From positions 1-64,000 of the forward strand of contig JAFDVL010000067.1 of NCBI GenBank assembly GCA_018268995.1: a stretch of DNA of 64,000 nt, in the 5' to 3' direction. Shown in pieces: positions 37,438 to 46,104 of the stretch (its first letter is position 1; each line of letters starts with the position of its first letter). The notes under the pieces were generated by a model. It searched no databases. It was not told where the DNA came from and saw only the letters and a program-made list of their open reading frames with translations. The position numbers and the translations under genes are program-made. The stretch is from Acidobacteriota bacterium (lineage in GTDB: Bacteria > Acidobacteriota > Blastocatellia > RBC074).

Positions 37438-38967
37438 TTATTTCTTCCCGCGTAGTTTGAAGCTGCGACTGAAATGATCGCTTAAATCAGTAATTTCGAC
37501 TTCAATAATGCCGTTGGCGTCACACGAATAGGTTTCTTCGATCAGATGCCCATTCAGGGTGACGCGTGAAATGGGAACTCCATCCAAAGATTCTTCGGCA
37601 CGTAAGGCTGGGTCAAAGGGGAAGTGAATTTCATCCCATATCGTAATGTCTCCCTGTGGCTGACGTTGAGCGTCCAGCCCGCCGCATTCCAGATAGCGAA
37701 AATGACCAATGTTGTGTGCCGGAATGTAGCGTCGTTTGAGCGTCAGTTTTTCTTCGCCTTTTGACGGCAGCAGCGTGTCTTTTTCAAACAGCGTATCAAA
37801 CGCAATGTGGCGGCCTGATTCAACCTCGCGCCAGACACCGAAATGCCGTGTGAAGCGTTCGCGCAACTTGTGACCTGCATCTGTGTCAGCAGCAATAGCT
37901 AACCCAATCGCGACCGCTGCATGCGGATATGCCGAGCGCTTGACCTGTTTGCTATACCGTTCGCGCAGCAGGCGCGCCACCGGCGGAAAATCGCTGGAAC
38001 CGCCGACCAGATACACTGCCGCAAGTGACTTCCAATCAATGCCCGCTTCTGCCGTCGCCTTTTGCATTGCCTGTTCCATCGCGGCCACAGTGCTGTCAAT
38101 CAGTGGCTTACATTCGGCGTACAGATCTGTTGTCGTCAGACTCACCTCGCCTGCTCCCTCGATTGCGCACCCTAAATCAATCGCGATCTTGCGGGTTGTG
38201 GGTCGCAACCCTTCTTTTTTCTCGCGGCATTCTTCTAATAGTAGCGCGAGTTGCGCATCATTGACTTCGTGAATATCCGCTTTTTTTAGCGCCATATCCA
38301 ACAGGATAACGTCAAAATTATCTCCGCCCAGACGCGTGATGCCCTCATTGCTTAAGACTTCGTGATCGCGGTCAGCCAGGCTAATCACGGCGGAATCAAA
38401 GGTGCCGCCGCCTAAATCGTAGACCAGCAAATATTCGCGTTTGCCCACACCGTTTTCGCCCAGAATGTGATGCGCATATTCGATACCCGCTGCCGAAGGT
38501 TCATTCATCATTCCACGCACATCAAATCCCGCCCGCCGAAAGGCTTCAAGTGTGATGAATCGTTGATTGCTGTTGGCATTGGCCGGGACGGAGATTATTG
38601 CTTCGAGCTTATCTTTTTTCTTCACGCGCAGGTTGGAGTTTTCGCGCAAGTCGTGATGGAGTTGCTCCAGAAAAGACGTGATCCACTCAAACACGCTCAT
38701 TTCGTGTTCGCCGATTTTCAAGCGGCTGTCCGGGCCTAGTGTTGCGAGTTCGCGCTTGACCGAACGGCGGAAAGTCCAGCCAGGTTGTCCTTGTTTTGCC
38801 AATGCCTCAAAACCAAATGCAATCTCTGCACCTTTGGTCGCGATGATGGATGGATACCATTCAAAGGCGTCACCTGCTTCGTTGGTAAAACTGACAACCG
38901 GATAGTTGCCGCGATTGACGGCTGTGACAACAGTGCGCGTCGTACCGAAATCAATTCCTAATAACAT
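37438..38967 (-). CDS. Hsp70-family (DnaK-like) ATPase
   Basis: 509 residues, shorter than the usual 620-640 of DnaK. The nucleotide-binding domain is complete: LGIDFGTTRTVV (phosphate 1), YDLGGGTFDSAV (phosphate 2) and VYLVGGSSDFPPV (adenosine). The C-terminal substrate-binding part is reduced to about 130 residues and lacks the helical lid, as in non-canonical Hsp70s such as HscC- or YegD-like proteins. No DnaJ or GrpE gene is nearby. It is probably a specialised chaperone or regulatory ATPase. Confidence 0.87.
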   Translation of the reverse strand: MLLGIDFGTTRTVVTAVNRGNYPVVSFTNEAGDAFEWYPSIIATKGAEIAFGFEALAKQGQPGWTFRRSVKRELATLGPDSRLKIGEHEMSVFEWITSFLEQLHHDLRENSNLRVKKKDKLEAIISVPANANSNQRFITLEAFRRAGFDVRGMMNEPSAAGIEYAHHILGENGVGKREYLLVYDLGGGTFDSAVISLADRDHEVLSNEGITRLGGDNFDVILLDMALKKADIHEVNDAQLALLLEECREKKEGLRPTTRKIAIDLGCAIEGAGEVSLTTTDLYAECKPLIDSTVAAMEQAMQKATAEAGIDWKSLAAVYLVGGSSDFPPVARLLRERYSKQVKRSAYPHAAVAIGLAIAADTDAGHKLRERFTRHFGVWREVESGRHIAFDTLFEKDTLLPSKGEEKLTLKRRYIPAHNIGHFRYLECGGLDAQRQPQGDITIWDEIHFPFDPALRAEESLDGVPISRVTLNGHLIEETYSCDANGIIEVEITDLSDHFSRSFKLRGKK

Positions 38968-39197
38968 AGTGATAATCTGTGAACTGTAACTGAAAATTTA
39001 AGATTGGTGGGCCGTGAAATTTTCCTTCTTACGCCCGCCCATATTGAGAAGTTAGGTGTTGTCGCTGGACTGATTGTGGACATCGTTCTCGTTTTAACCA
39101 GGAATCATAAACGCTGTGGCGCATTTTGCCAAATTGCGTTACAGTGCGAAGTATATTTCTAACATCGTCCAGCAGTCCTTTTCAGGAGTCTTAAGGT

Positions 39198-39812
39198 ATG
39201 TTTAGACCAAAATGGATTACGCTTTTTTTGTTGCTGGTGTTGATTAGCACCGCAGCCTTGGCTCAATCAGGTCGCAAGCAAAAGAAAGCTCCCGATCTGC
39301 CGCCTGTGCAAGGTGTGCCTGCGCCATCGAAAACGCCGGAACCGCCGCAGCCGGATGTTCCCGAACCTGATCCTGAAAAAGAAAAGGAAAAAGAAAAAGC
39401 GCGCGCTTCAGCGAAGGGCATCATCCTTGGCACTGATTGGGCCGACATGAACGTCTCAATGGGCATGGCTGATTACGTGCGTCGTGCCTGTCGCAGCGAA
39501 TTGTCACGCATTCTTCGCGGCCTTGAGGTGCGAGACACCGGCAATATGAGCCGCAGTGATGCGATCAAAATGGCCAAGGACGAAGACCGTTTTTACACGG
39601 TATGTCTGGAATTTCAATCGTTCGGTTCGCAATACGAAGTGCGTTACACCATCTATGAGCCGAAGACTGCCAAGGCAATGGGTATCGGTTCATCCCCGAT
39701 TTACACGGATAGCTCCGGTCGCGCGAGCTATTACGCGTATGAACGCGCCGGACGCGACATTGCGCGTCAGCTCATCAATCGGTTGGATTTGCAACCTTCA
39801 AAGTTTCCGTAG
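39198..39812 (+). CDS. Secreted hypothetical protein with Pro/Glu/Lys-rich linker
   Basis: 204 residues; I do not recognise a family. A signal peptide (LFLLLVLISTAALAQ) is followed by a low-complexity linker rich in Pro, then Glu/Lys (about residues 25-70), and a compact domain from about 72 containing GTDWADMNVSMGMADYV and YEVRYTIYEP. A ribosome site (TCAGGAG) lies upstream. Its stop overlaps the last bases of the convergent RluA gene. Probably a periplasmic or cell-surface protein. Confidence 0.75.
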   Translation: MFRPKWITLFLLLVLISTAALAQSGRKQKKAPDLPPVQGVPAPSKTPEPPQPDVPEPDPEKEKEKEKARASAKGIILGTDWADMNVSMGMADYVRRACRSELSRILRGLEVRDTGNMSRSDAIKMAKDEDRFYTVCLEFQSFGSQYEVRYTIYEPKTAKAMGIGSSPIYTDSSGRASYYAYERAGRDIARQLINRLDLQPSKFP

Positions 39813-40736
39813 TCTTTGCAGGAGTGCCGTGAAGTCCTGCGGCAACGGCGCTTCAAACTGTAGCGGCTGATTGTTGATTGGATGTTGCAGGCGGAGCTTG
39901 AAGGCATGCAATGCTTGCCGCGCAAAAGGAATGGCGTTTTGCGGAGGCTCGGATTGATACTGTTTCTCGCCGATCAGTTGATGTCCGTGCGCGGTAGCCT
40001 GTAATCGAATTTGGTTTTGCTTGCCCGTGGCGAGTTTGACTTCAAGCAACGAAGCTTCCTTGAATTTTTCCAGTACGCGATAATGACATTTGGCTTCGAC
40101 CGCGCGGCGATCACGCGGATCGCTGAGTTTTTGGGCCAATTCTTCTTTATCCCACACTAACCAATCCTTCCACGTTCCTTTTTCGGGGAAGGGAATTCCA
40201 TACACCACTGCCTGATAAATTCGCTCCGGTTTTTGGGCTGCGAATTGCCGTTTCAGATGAACGCGCGCGGCATCTGTTTTGGCGAACACGACCACGCCGG
40301 ACGTGTCACGATCAATGCGATGAATAATCTGCGGCTTGAGCTTGCTGCGGTGGCGCAGGTAATCCGCGACCTGATCGTAAAGCGTAACTTCTTCGGGATG
40401 TTTTGGCAGTCCAACTGTTAACAGCCCGCTTGGTTTGTTGATAACCAGCAACGCTTCGTCTTCATAAATTGTGTCCAGCCCCGCGACTTGCCGATTCGTA
40501 AACACGCGATGTTTTGCGGAGCCAGGGCGATCCATCCAGACGCGCACCGTTTCGCCGGTTTGTAATTTTCGCCCGGCTTCGAGTGAGGTTTGCTCTTTAT
40601 TATTCACGAATACTTTGCCGCGCGCGATGGCTTCAAATGCCTTGGCGCGCGAGCCAAGACGGGTGGCATCGGCCAACCATTTATCGAGGCGCAAGCCGGA
40701 ATCTGCTGCGTTTACCTGCCAGGAATCATTCTTCAT
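39798..40736 (-). CDS. RluA-family 23S rRNA/tRNA pseudouridine synthase
   Basis: 312 residues. An N-terminal S4 RNA-binding domain (LRLDKWLADATRLGSRAKAF, GKVFVNN) precedes the catalytic domain with HRIDRDTSGVVVFAKT, whose Asp is the nucleophile, and the KQNQIRLQATAHG motif. The family isomerises uridine in rRNA or tRNA. Which position is modified cannot be told from sequence. Its 3' end overlaps that of the convergent hypothetical gene by 15 bases. Confidence 0.92.
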   Translation of the reverse strand: MKNDSWQVNAADSGLRLDKWLADATRLGSRAKAFEAIARGKVFVNNKEQTSLEAGRKLQTGETVRVWMDRPGSAKHRVFTNRQVAGLDTIYEDEALLVINKPSGLLTVGLPKHPEEVTLYDQVADYLRHRSKLKPQIIHRIDRDTSGVVVFAKTDAARVHLKRQFAAQKPERIYQAVVYGIPFPEKGTWKDWLVWDKEELAQKLSDPRDRRAVEAKCHYRVLEKFKEASLLEVKLATGKQNQIRLQATAHGHQLIGEKQYQSEPPQNAIPFARQALHAFKLRLQHPINNQPLQFEAPLPQDFTALLQRLRKL

Positions 40737-40816
40737 AAAAGCTCATAACCGTACCCGGTTACTTTTCATTTGCAAAACAACCTGCTAATTTGCGGTATCT
40801 TTGTTGGGTCAATCAC

Positions 40817-40833
40817 GCAAGCTATCAGCTTGC
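40817..40833. repeat. Small perfect hairpin before the TauE-like gene
   Basis: GCAAGCT and AGCTTGC form a 7-base inverted repeat with a 3-base loop, 18 bases before the start at 40851. If translation began at the upstream ATG at 40770 this would be coding, so it supports the later start. It may be a single-word relative of the other palindromes or a leader hairpin. Confidence 0.4.
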
Positions 40834-40850
40834 CCCACGAAAAACAACCT

Positions 40851-41621
40851 ATGACCTTATTGCAAGGGGCTTTGATCTTAGGCGCTGGCCTGATTGCGGG
40901 TGCTATGAATGCCGTTGCCGGAGGCGGCACGCTCATTACATTTCCGACCCTGATTTGGACGGGACTCACGGCAATCAATGCGAATGCCACAAATACGGTA
41001 GCGCTTGTTCCTGGCGCGTTGGCTGGTGCGTGGGGCTATCGCCGTGAATTGCGGGAAGGGAATTCGCAATACTACTGGTTGCTTATCCCCAGTTTCATCG
41101 GTGGGTTGATTGGCGGCATTTTATTGCGTTATACGCCGCCTGCGACGTTTGCTGCGTTAGTGCCGTGGCTGATTTTATTTGCTGTCGTGTTGTTCGCCTG
41201 TCAGGAGCCGATTCAACGTTGGTTGCGCAAAGGGAAGCCGATAGTCCCTGTCCACGAAACTTCTCAACACTGGTTGCTGCTGGCTTCAAGCACTCAATTT
41301 TTTACAGGGATTTATGGCGGTTACTTTGGGGCTGGAATGGGGATCATGATGCTGGCAACGCTAAGCGTTTTGGGATTTTCAAGCATTCACCAAATGAACG
41401 GCTTGAAAAACCTGCTTGGCATGGCGATCAATCTCATCGCCGCTTTATATTTTATCTTCGTTGACTTGGTACATTGGCCTGAAGCTTTGGTAATGGCTGT
41501 AGGCGCGATTGTCGGTGGCTATGGTGGTGCAGGGCTGGCCCGGAAGCTCGGCCCGAAATTTGTACGTTGGGCGGTGATCGTCATCGGCGTTGGGATGGCC
41601 ATTTCGTTACTGCTTAAATAA
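40851..41621 (+). CDS. TauE/SafE-family anion exporter
   Basis: 256 residues from the ATG at 40851. The protein is a two-fold repeat of membrane segments, with the family's first repeat GALILGAGLIAGAMNAVAGGG and second GIYGGYFGAGMGIMMLA. TauE/SafE proteins export sulfite, sulfonates or sulfoacetate across the inner membrane; here no sulfur genes are nearby, so the substrate is open. An upstream ATG at 40770 would add 27 residues that lack membrane character. Confidence 0.85.
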   Translation: MTLLQGALILGAGLIAGAMNAVAGGGTLITFPTLIWTGLTAINANATNTVALVPGALAGAWGYRRELREGNSQYYWLLIPSFIGGLIGGILLRYTPPATFAALVPWLILFAVVLFACQEPIQRWLRKGKPIVPVHETSQHWLLLASSTQFFTGIYGGYFGAGMGIMMLATLSVLGFSSIHQMNGLKNLLGMAINLIAALYFIFVDLVHWPEALVMAVGAIVGGYGGAGLARKLGPKFVRWAVIVIGVGMAISLLLK

Positions 41622-41723
41622 GCTAAGACAAACATTCGGTTTTCTCGTGTCCTTATAAAGCAAAACTTACAGAACCTGAGCAAATGGGAAGTTTGCTCTA
41701 TATTTTTAGAGGAGCGTAAAAAA

Positions 41724-42806
41724 ATGAACTACGGTTTGAATATTCTACAGGAAGCCCGGCGCGACTTGGTTTCGCTTGGCGCATTGATTCATCGCTTAGA
41801 CCCCGGTCGCATCCCATTTCGCAAGGCAACGCGTTGCGACATTCATGTCAGCGGCGGCGAATTTAATGTCGCGGCAAACTTGTCCGATTGCTTCGGTATG
41901 AAAACGGCTATTGTGTCTGCGATGGTGAACTATCCCATTGGCGATTTGATTGCCGAGCGCGTGAAGGCAATGGGTGTCAAATCTTTCTACAAAACGTTTG
42001 ATCACAACGGCGTCAACGGCCCGAACATGGCCACTGTGTTAAGCGATCAAGGACACGGCGTGCGTGCGCCAGTCGTGTTTTATAACCGCTGCAACGAGGC
42101 TGCTGCGCAACTGAAGCCGGGCGACTTCAATTGGGACGAAATCTTCGCGGGCGGCGTGCGTTGGTTTCACAGCGGGGGCATCTTCGCTGCACTTTCTGAA
42201 ACGACCGCAGAATTGATTATCGAAGGCATGCAAGCCGCGAAAGCCGCAGGAGCTGTGACCTCCTTTGACCTGAACTTCCGCGAAAAACTCTGGAAAATTT
42301 CGGGCGGAGAATCGCGTGCCGTTTCCGTCGTGCGTCGCATCGTAGATAACGTGGATGTGTTAGTCGGCAACGAAGAAGATTTGCAAAAAGGCTTAGGCAT
42401 TCCTGGCCCCGAAGTTGCCGCGAAATCCAAACTTGATCCAAGCGTCTTTTTTGGGATGATTGATCAGGTCACTGCACAGCATCCAAATGTCAAAATTGTC
42501 GCGACCACATTGCGTGAAGTACATACGACCAATCGCCACAGCTGGAGCGCCGTTGCCTGGATCAACGGGCAAACATACGCGGCTCCGACCTGCGAATTGG
42601 ATGTGCTGGATCGCGTCGGTGGCGGCGATGGCTTTGCAGCAGGCTTTATTTATGGGCTGCTGACAGGCGAAGCACCAGAAGATGCGGTGAAATTGGGCTG
42701 GGCGCATGGCGCATTGCTGACAACCTTCCCCGGCGATACGACGATGGCAACGGTGGATCAAGTGCGCGCGTTTGCCAAAGGCGGTTCGGCGCGGATTCAG
42801 CGTTAA
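41724..42806 (+). CDS. PfkB-family carbohydrate kinase (KdgK-like)
   Basis: 360 residues. The N-terminal GGEFNVAANLSDCFG and C-terminal DRVGGGDGFAAGFIYGLL are the PfkB signatures; the second supplies the catalytic Asp and the anion hole. The overall layout suits a 2-keto-3-deoxygluconate kinase, but ribokinase-like relatives use many sugars. A ribosome site (AGAGGAG) is upstream. A CTTTG word palindrome follows the gene and separates it from topA. Confidence 0.82.
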   Translation: MNYGLNILQEARRDLVSLGALIHRLDPGRIPFRKATRCDIHVSGGEFNVAANLSDCFGMKTAIVSAMVNYPIGDLIAERVKAMGVKSFYKTFDHNGVNGPNMATVLSDQGHGVRAPVVFYNRCNEAAAQLKPGDFNWDEIFAGGVRWFHSGGIFAALSETTAELIIEGMQAAKAAGAVTSFDLNFREKLWKISGGESRAVSVVRRIVDNVDVLVGNEEDLQKGLGIPGPEVAAKSKLDPSVFFGMIDQVTAQHPNVKIVATTLREVHTTNRHSWSAVAWINGQTYAAPTCELDVLDRVGGGDGFAAGFIYGLLTGEAPEDAVKLGWAHGALLTTFPGDTTMATVDQVRAFAKGGSARIQR

Positions 42807-42820
42807 GCGAAGACTTCAAC

Positions 42821-42898
42821 GCCAAGAAGCAAAGGGACAAAGATACAAAGAAAGAATAGACTTCTTCTCTTTGTGTCTTTGTCCCTTTGCTTCTTGGC
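42821..42898. repeat. Word-array palindrome 8 (8-base CTTTG words)
   Basis: The arms 42821-42850 and 42869-42898 match in 29 of 30 positions. The right arm is CTTTG words with suffixes TGT, TCC and CTT, then CTTGGC. It uses the same core and period as the GxxExxY cassette 14 kb away but different suffixes. It lies 14 bases after the PfkB stop and ends 16 bases before the topA stop, filling the convergent gap. Confidence 0.88.
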
Positions 42899-42914
42899 AA
42901 CTTTACAGTTGGCT

Positions 42915-45455
42915 TTAAGAAGCTTTCTTCGATGCGCGTGATGGCGCTTTCGCTTCTGCCGCTAAGGCAACGAGTTCGCCTCCTTCGCTGGCCACGCCTT
43001 TGTATTCACACTCAGGACAGGTCAACACCGTTTGATTGGCACGGGCGTTGAATTTTTCCAGCATAAACGGATTTTGGCACTGCGGACAGACACGATCAAC
43101 GGGTTTGTCCCAATACACGCGGTCGCACGTTGGATAGGCCGAGCAGCCGTAGAAAACTTTGCCCCGTTTGGATTTTTTGACGACGATTTCGCCTTTGCAT
43201 CCTGGGCGGGTACAGGCAACACCGGTTGTCTCGCGCTTGATGTATTTGCAGTTTGTGCAGCCTGTGTACTCACCATATGGGCCTTGTTTGATCGCGATTT
43301 GCATCCCGCATTCGGGGCATTTTTCATCCAGCATTTTGGGTGCCGCCATGACTGCGCCCGTCTTGGAAAGCTTGCGCGTATTCTTGCATTCTGGATAGCC
43401 GGAGCAGGCAAGAAACGCTCCGAAACGGCCTTTTTTCAGGACCATCGAACTGCCGCATTTTTCGCAGACCTCATTCGCGTATGGATTTTCCTCTGCTTCG
43501 CCACTTTCTGTTGTTGTCGCGGTGGTCGCCGCTTCGCCATTGCTGTTGACAGGCTTGGCCAATTCGCGTGTGTTCTTGCATTCGGGATAGTTCGTGCAGG
43601 CAAGGAATTGGCCGAAGCGCCCGAACTTGATCGCCATCTTCGAGCCGCATTTTTCGCAGACTTCATCCGTGATAATTTCCTGCCGCTTCACATCTTTCAT
43701 GTGTGTTTGTGCAGCTTTCAAATCCACCGTGAATTTGTCGTAGAACCCTTTCAGTGCGGCTTGCCATTTGATCTTGCCGTCTTCGATTTCGTCCAGTTCA
43801 CCTTCAAGTCGCGCGGTGTAAGCGACGTCAAAAAGATCGGTGAAGCTTTCCACCAGCAGATCATTCACAATCGTTCCCAGGTCTGTGGGGAAGAATTTGC
43901 TTTCGCGTTTTTCGACGTATTCGCGATCCTGAATGACGGTCATGATTGTCGCGTAGGTCGAAGGACGTCCAATGCCTTTTTCTTCCAGCGCTTTGACCAG
44001 CGTGGCTTCCGTGTAGCGCGGAGGCGGTTCGGTAAAGCTCTGATTCGGCGTGAGCGAATTCAACTTTAAATCTTCGCCCTTTTCGACTTTCGGTAATTTT
44101 GCGGCGCGCTCTTCGTCGTCTTCGTCTTTTTCGTCCTTGCCTTCTTCATAGACGGCGAGGAATCCATCAAATTTAAGAACCGAGCCAGTCGCACGGAAAG
44201 TGAATTTTTCTCCGGCTGCAATATCAATTGTCGTTTGATCAAATAAGGCAGGCATCATTTGCGACGCAACGAATCGCTGCCAGATCAGGCGATAAAGTGC
44301 GAGTTCGTCTTTGTCGAGATATTGCGCGACCGATTCTGGTGTGCGCGCTACAGCAGTTGGGCGAATCGCTTCGTGTGCGTCTTGCGCATCTTTCTTCGAG
44401 CGATAGTGAATCGCTTTTTCCGGCAGGTAATTCTGCCCATATCTGCCCCCAACAAATTCGCGTACTTCCTGTAATGCGCCATCCGATACGCGAGTCGAAT
44501 CAGTACGCATATAAGTGATTAATCCGACTGTGCCTTCGCCGACATCTTTGCCCTCGTACAGTTTTTGCGCGATTTGCATTGTTTTCTTGACCGGAAAACG
44601 CAGCTTGCGCGAGGCTTCCTGTTGCAGCTTTGACGTGATGAAGGGGGGAACTGGATTGCGTTTCTTTTCTTTCGTCGAAACGTCTGAAACGGTGTATTTT
44701 GCGCCCGTCAGTTCAGCCAGGATTTGTTTGGCGTCGTCTTCATTCTTGATGTGAATTTCTGATTTCTTGACTCCTGAATCAAAACCGGAGGTCTTTACCG
44801 TTTGATCCGCGATTTTGTACAACTTGGCATCGAAGGTTGGTGGCAATTGAGCCGAAAGATTTGCGGTGATCGTCCAATATTCCGTTTTGACGAAAGCCTG
44901 GATTTCACGTTCGCGCTCAACCACAAGGCGGACAGCAACTGTTTGCACGCGGCCTGCGGAAAGCCCACGCCGCACTTTGTCCCAGAGCAAAGGGGACACC
45001 TGATAGCCGACCAGACGATCCACCACACGACGCGCCTGTTGGGCATCCACCAAATCCTGGTTGATTTGTGCCGGATGCTTAAAAGCATCATTCACCGCTG
45101 ATTTCGTGATTTCATTGAACATCACGCGAAAGATCGGTTTTTTGGCTTTGCCGCGTCCGCCGACCTCTTCCGCAATATGCCAGCCGATGGCTTCGCCTTC
45201 GCGATCAGGGTCGGTTGCGATGAAGATGGTTTCAGCTTCTTTGGCTGCGGCTTTGAGTTCTTTGACAACCTTTTCTTTGCCCGGCATGACTTCATAGATC
45301 AGCTCAAAGTTCTTCTCCGGGTCTACGCCTAAGCCCTTTTTAGGCAAGTCCTTGATATGGCCGACTGACGCCAGTACTTTGTACTCTTTGCCTAGATATT
45401 TGTTGATGGTTTTGGCTTTGGCAGGCGATTCAACGATAACTAATGATTTCGACAT
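42915..45455 (-). CDS. topA: DNA topoisomerase I
   Basis: 846 residues. The Toprim domain begins with LVIVESPAKAKTINKYLG and includes TDPDREGEAIGWH. The catalytic tyrosine is in LITYMRTDSTRVSDGA (about residue 313). The C-terminal third has five Cys4-type zinc modules, e.g. CEKCGSKMAIKFGRFG, CPECGMQIAIKQG and CPQCQNPFMLEKF, more than the three in E. coli. The enzyme relaxes negative supercoils. It reads toward the PfkB gene, with a word palindrome in between. Confidence 0.97.
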   Translation of the reverse strand: MSKSLVIVESPAKAKTINKYLGKEYKVLASVGHIKDLPKKGLGVDPEKNFELIYEVMPGKEKVVKELKAAAKEAETIFIATDPDREGEAIGWHIAEEVGGRGKAKKPIFRVMFNEITKSAVNDAFKHPAQINQDLVDAQQARRVVDRLVGYQVSPLLWDKVRRGLSAGRVQTVAVRLVVEREREIQAFVKTEYWTITANLSAQLPPTFDAKLYKIADQTVKTSGFDSGVKKSEIHIKNEDDAKQILAELTGAKYTVSDVSTKEKKRNPVPPFITSKLQQEASRKLRFPVKKTMQIAQKLYEGKDVGEGTVGLITYMRTDSTRVSDGALQEVREFVGGRYGQNYLPEKAIHYRSKKDAQDAHEAIRPTAVARTPESVAQYLDKDELALYRLIWQRFVASQMMPALFDQTTIDIAAGEKFTFRATGSVLKFDGFLAVYEEGKDEKDEDDEERAAKLPKVEKGEDLKLNSLTPNQSFTEPPPRYTEATLVKALEEKGIGRPSTYATIMTVIQDREYVEKRESKFFPTDLGTIVNDLLVESFTDLFDVAYTARLEGELDEIEDGKIKWQAALKGFYDKFTVDLKAAQTHMKDVKRQEIITDEVCEKCGSKMAIKFGRFGQFLACTNYPECKNTRELAKPVNSNGEAATTATTTESGEAEENPYANEVCEKCGSSMVLKKGRFGAFLACSGYPECKNTRKLSKTGAVMAAPKMLDEKCPECGMQIAIKQGPYGEYTGCTNCKYIKRETTGVACTRPGCKGEIVVKKSKRGKVFYGCSAYPTCDRVYWDKPVDRVCPQCQNPFMLEKFNARANQTVLTCPECEYKGVASEGGELVALAAEAKAPSRASKKAS

Positions 45456-45576
45456 ACTATGATTCCGTCAGATGATTTCGTAGCAACAATAAGTAATACA
45501 CGCAAAAACAAAGCCCAGTCAAATAGCACGAACCAGCACGCCAAGACAAGCGATTATTGAGTCTTAAGAAAATGAA

Positions 45577-45600
45577 GACGGTTTGCCACCGTCAGTGGCA
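45577..45600. promoter_or_regulatory. Two mutually exclusive hairpins in the topA divergent region
   Basis: GACGGT/ACCGTC (45577-45582 with 45588-45593) and TGCCAC/GTGGCA (45584-45589 with 45595-45600) share bases and cannot form together. They lie 122-145 bases upstream of topA and 100 bases before the small membrane-protein gene. Such alternatives recall an attenuator, but no T-run or leader peptide is evident. Confidence 0.3.
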
Positions 45601-45699
45601 CAAAGAAATTGCTACTAAATAGTGACATCTTGGCGTCTGCTAACAGCGCTATAATCCAGTTGGTTTCACGGTTAACCAAAACACGATAGGAGAATAAAG

Positions 45700-46020
45700 A
45701 TGAAGATGTTGAATTGCTCGTTACTTGCAAGCTTCGCCGTCCAATTGGCGTTGCCTGTAATCTATTTGGGAGCGACCTGCTTGCCGGCTGGATCGGAGCA
45801 AAGTGTCGTCTTTCTGCTTTTCCCCTTTGTTGCTGGAATTCCGTTAGGTCCAATGTTGCTGCGGCCTTTAGCAGGTTTTTTCTCGCCTGAAATATCTTTA
45901 CATTTGGCGATAGTGTCGGCGTTTGTGGGGAATTTTATCGTTTACGCTATGATCTTTCAGGGGTGGTTTTTTCTGCGCAGCAAAATGTATACGCGCCAAA
46001 AGCTAACTGTTTCGATGTAA
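45700..46020 (+). CDS. Small membrane protein of unknown function
   Basis: 106 residues, not recognised. Two to three hydrophobic segments (LLASFAVQLALPVIYLGATC, VVFLLFPFVAGIPLGP, IVSAFVGNFIVYAMIFQGW) indicate an inner-membrane protein. It has a ribosome site (AGGAGA) and a -10-like TATAAT near 45649-45654. A short basic tail ends the protein. A hairpin at 46050-46079 follows between it and hisA. Confidence 0.65.
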   Translation: MKMLNCSLLASFAVQLALPVIYLGATCLPAGSEQSVVFLLFPFVAGIPLGPMLLRPLAGFFSPEISLHLAIVSAFVGNFIVYAMIFQGWFFLRSKMYTRQKLTVSM

Positions 46021-46049
46021 TCTTTTTTCTGTACTTATAGAAACACGAC

Positions 46050-46079
46050 AGCCCACAAGGGAGTAATTTCCTGTGGGCT
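46050..46079. terminator. Bidirectional hairpin between convergent genes
   Basis: AGCCCACA (46050-46057) pairs perfectly with TGTGGGCT (46072-46079) around a 14-base loop. It lies between the small membrane gene (plus) and hisA (minus). Neither side has a T-run, so it may be a weak or Rho-assisted terminator. Confidence 0.5.
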
Positions 46080-46104
46080 GGATTGGATGAAACTGCCTTG
46101 GCTT

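Noticed and set aside
43032-44069. Long open frame on the + strand opposite topA
   Set aside because: It is antisense to a clear topA and has Cys/Phe-rich, non-protein-like composition; a shadow of the zinc-ribbon codons.
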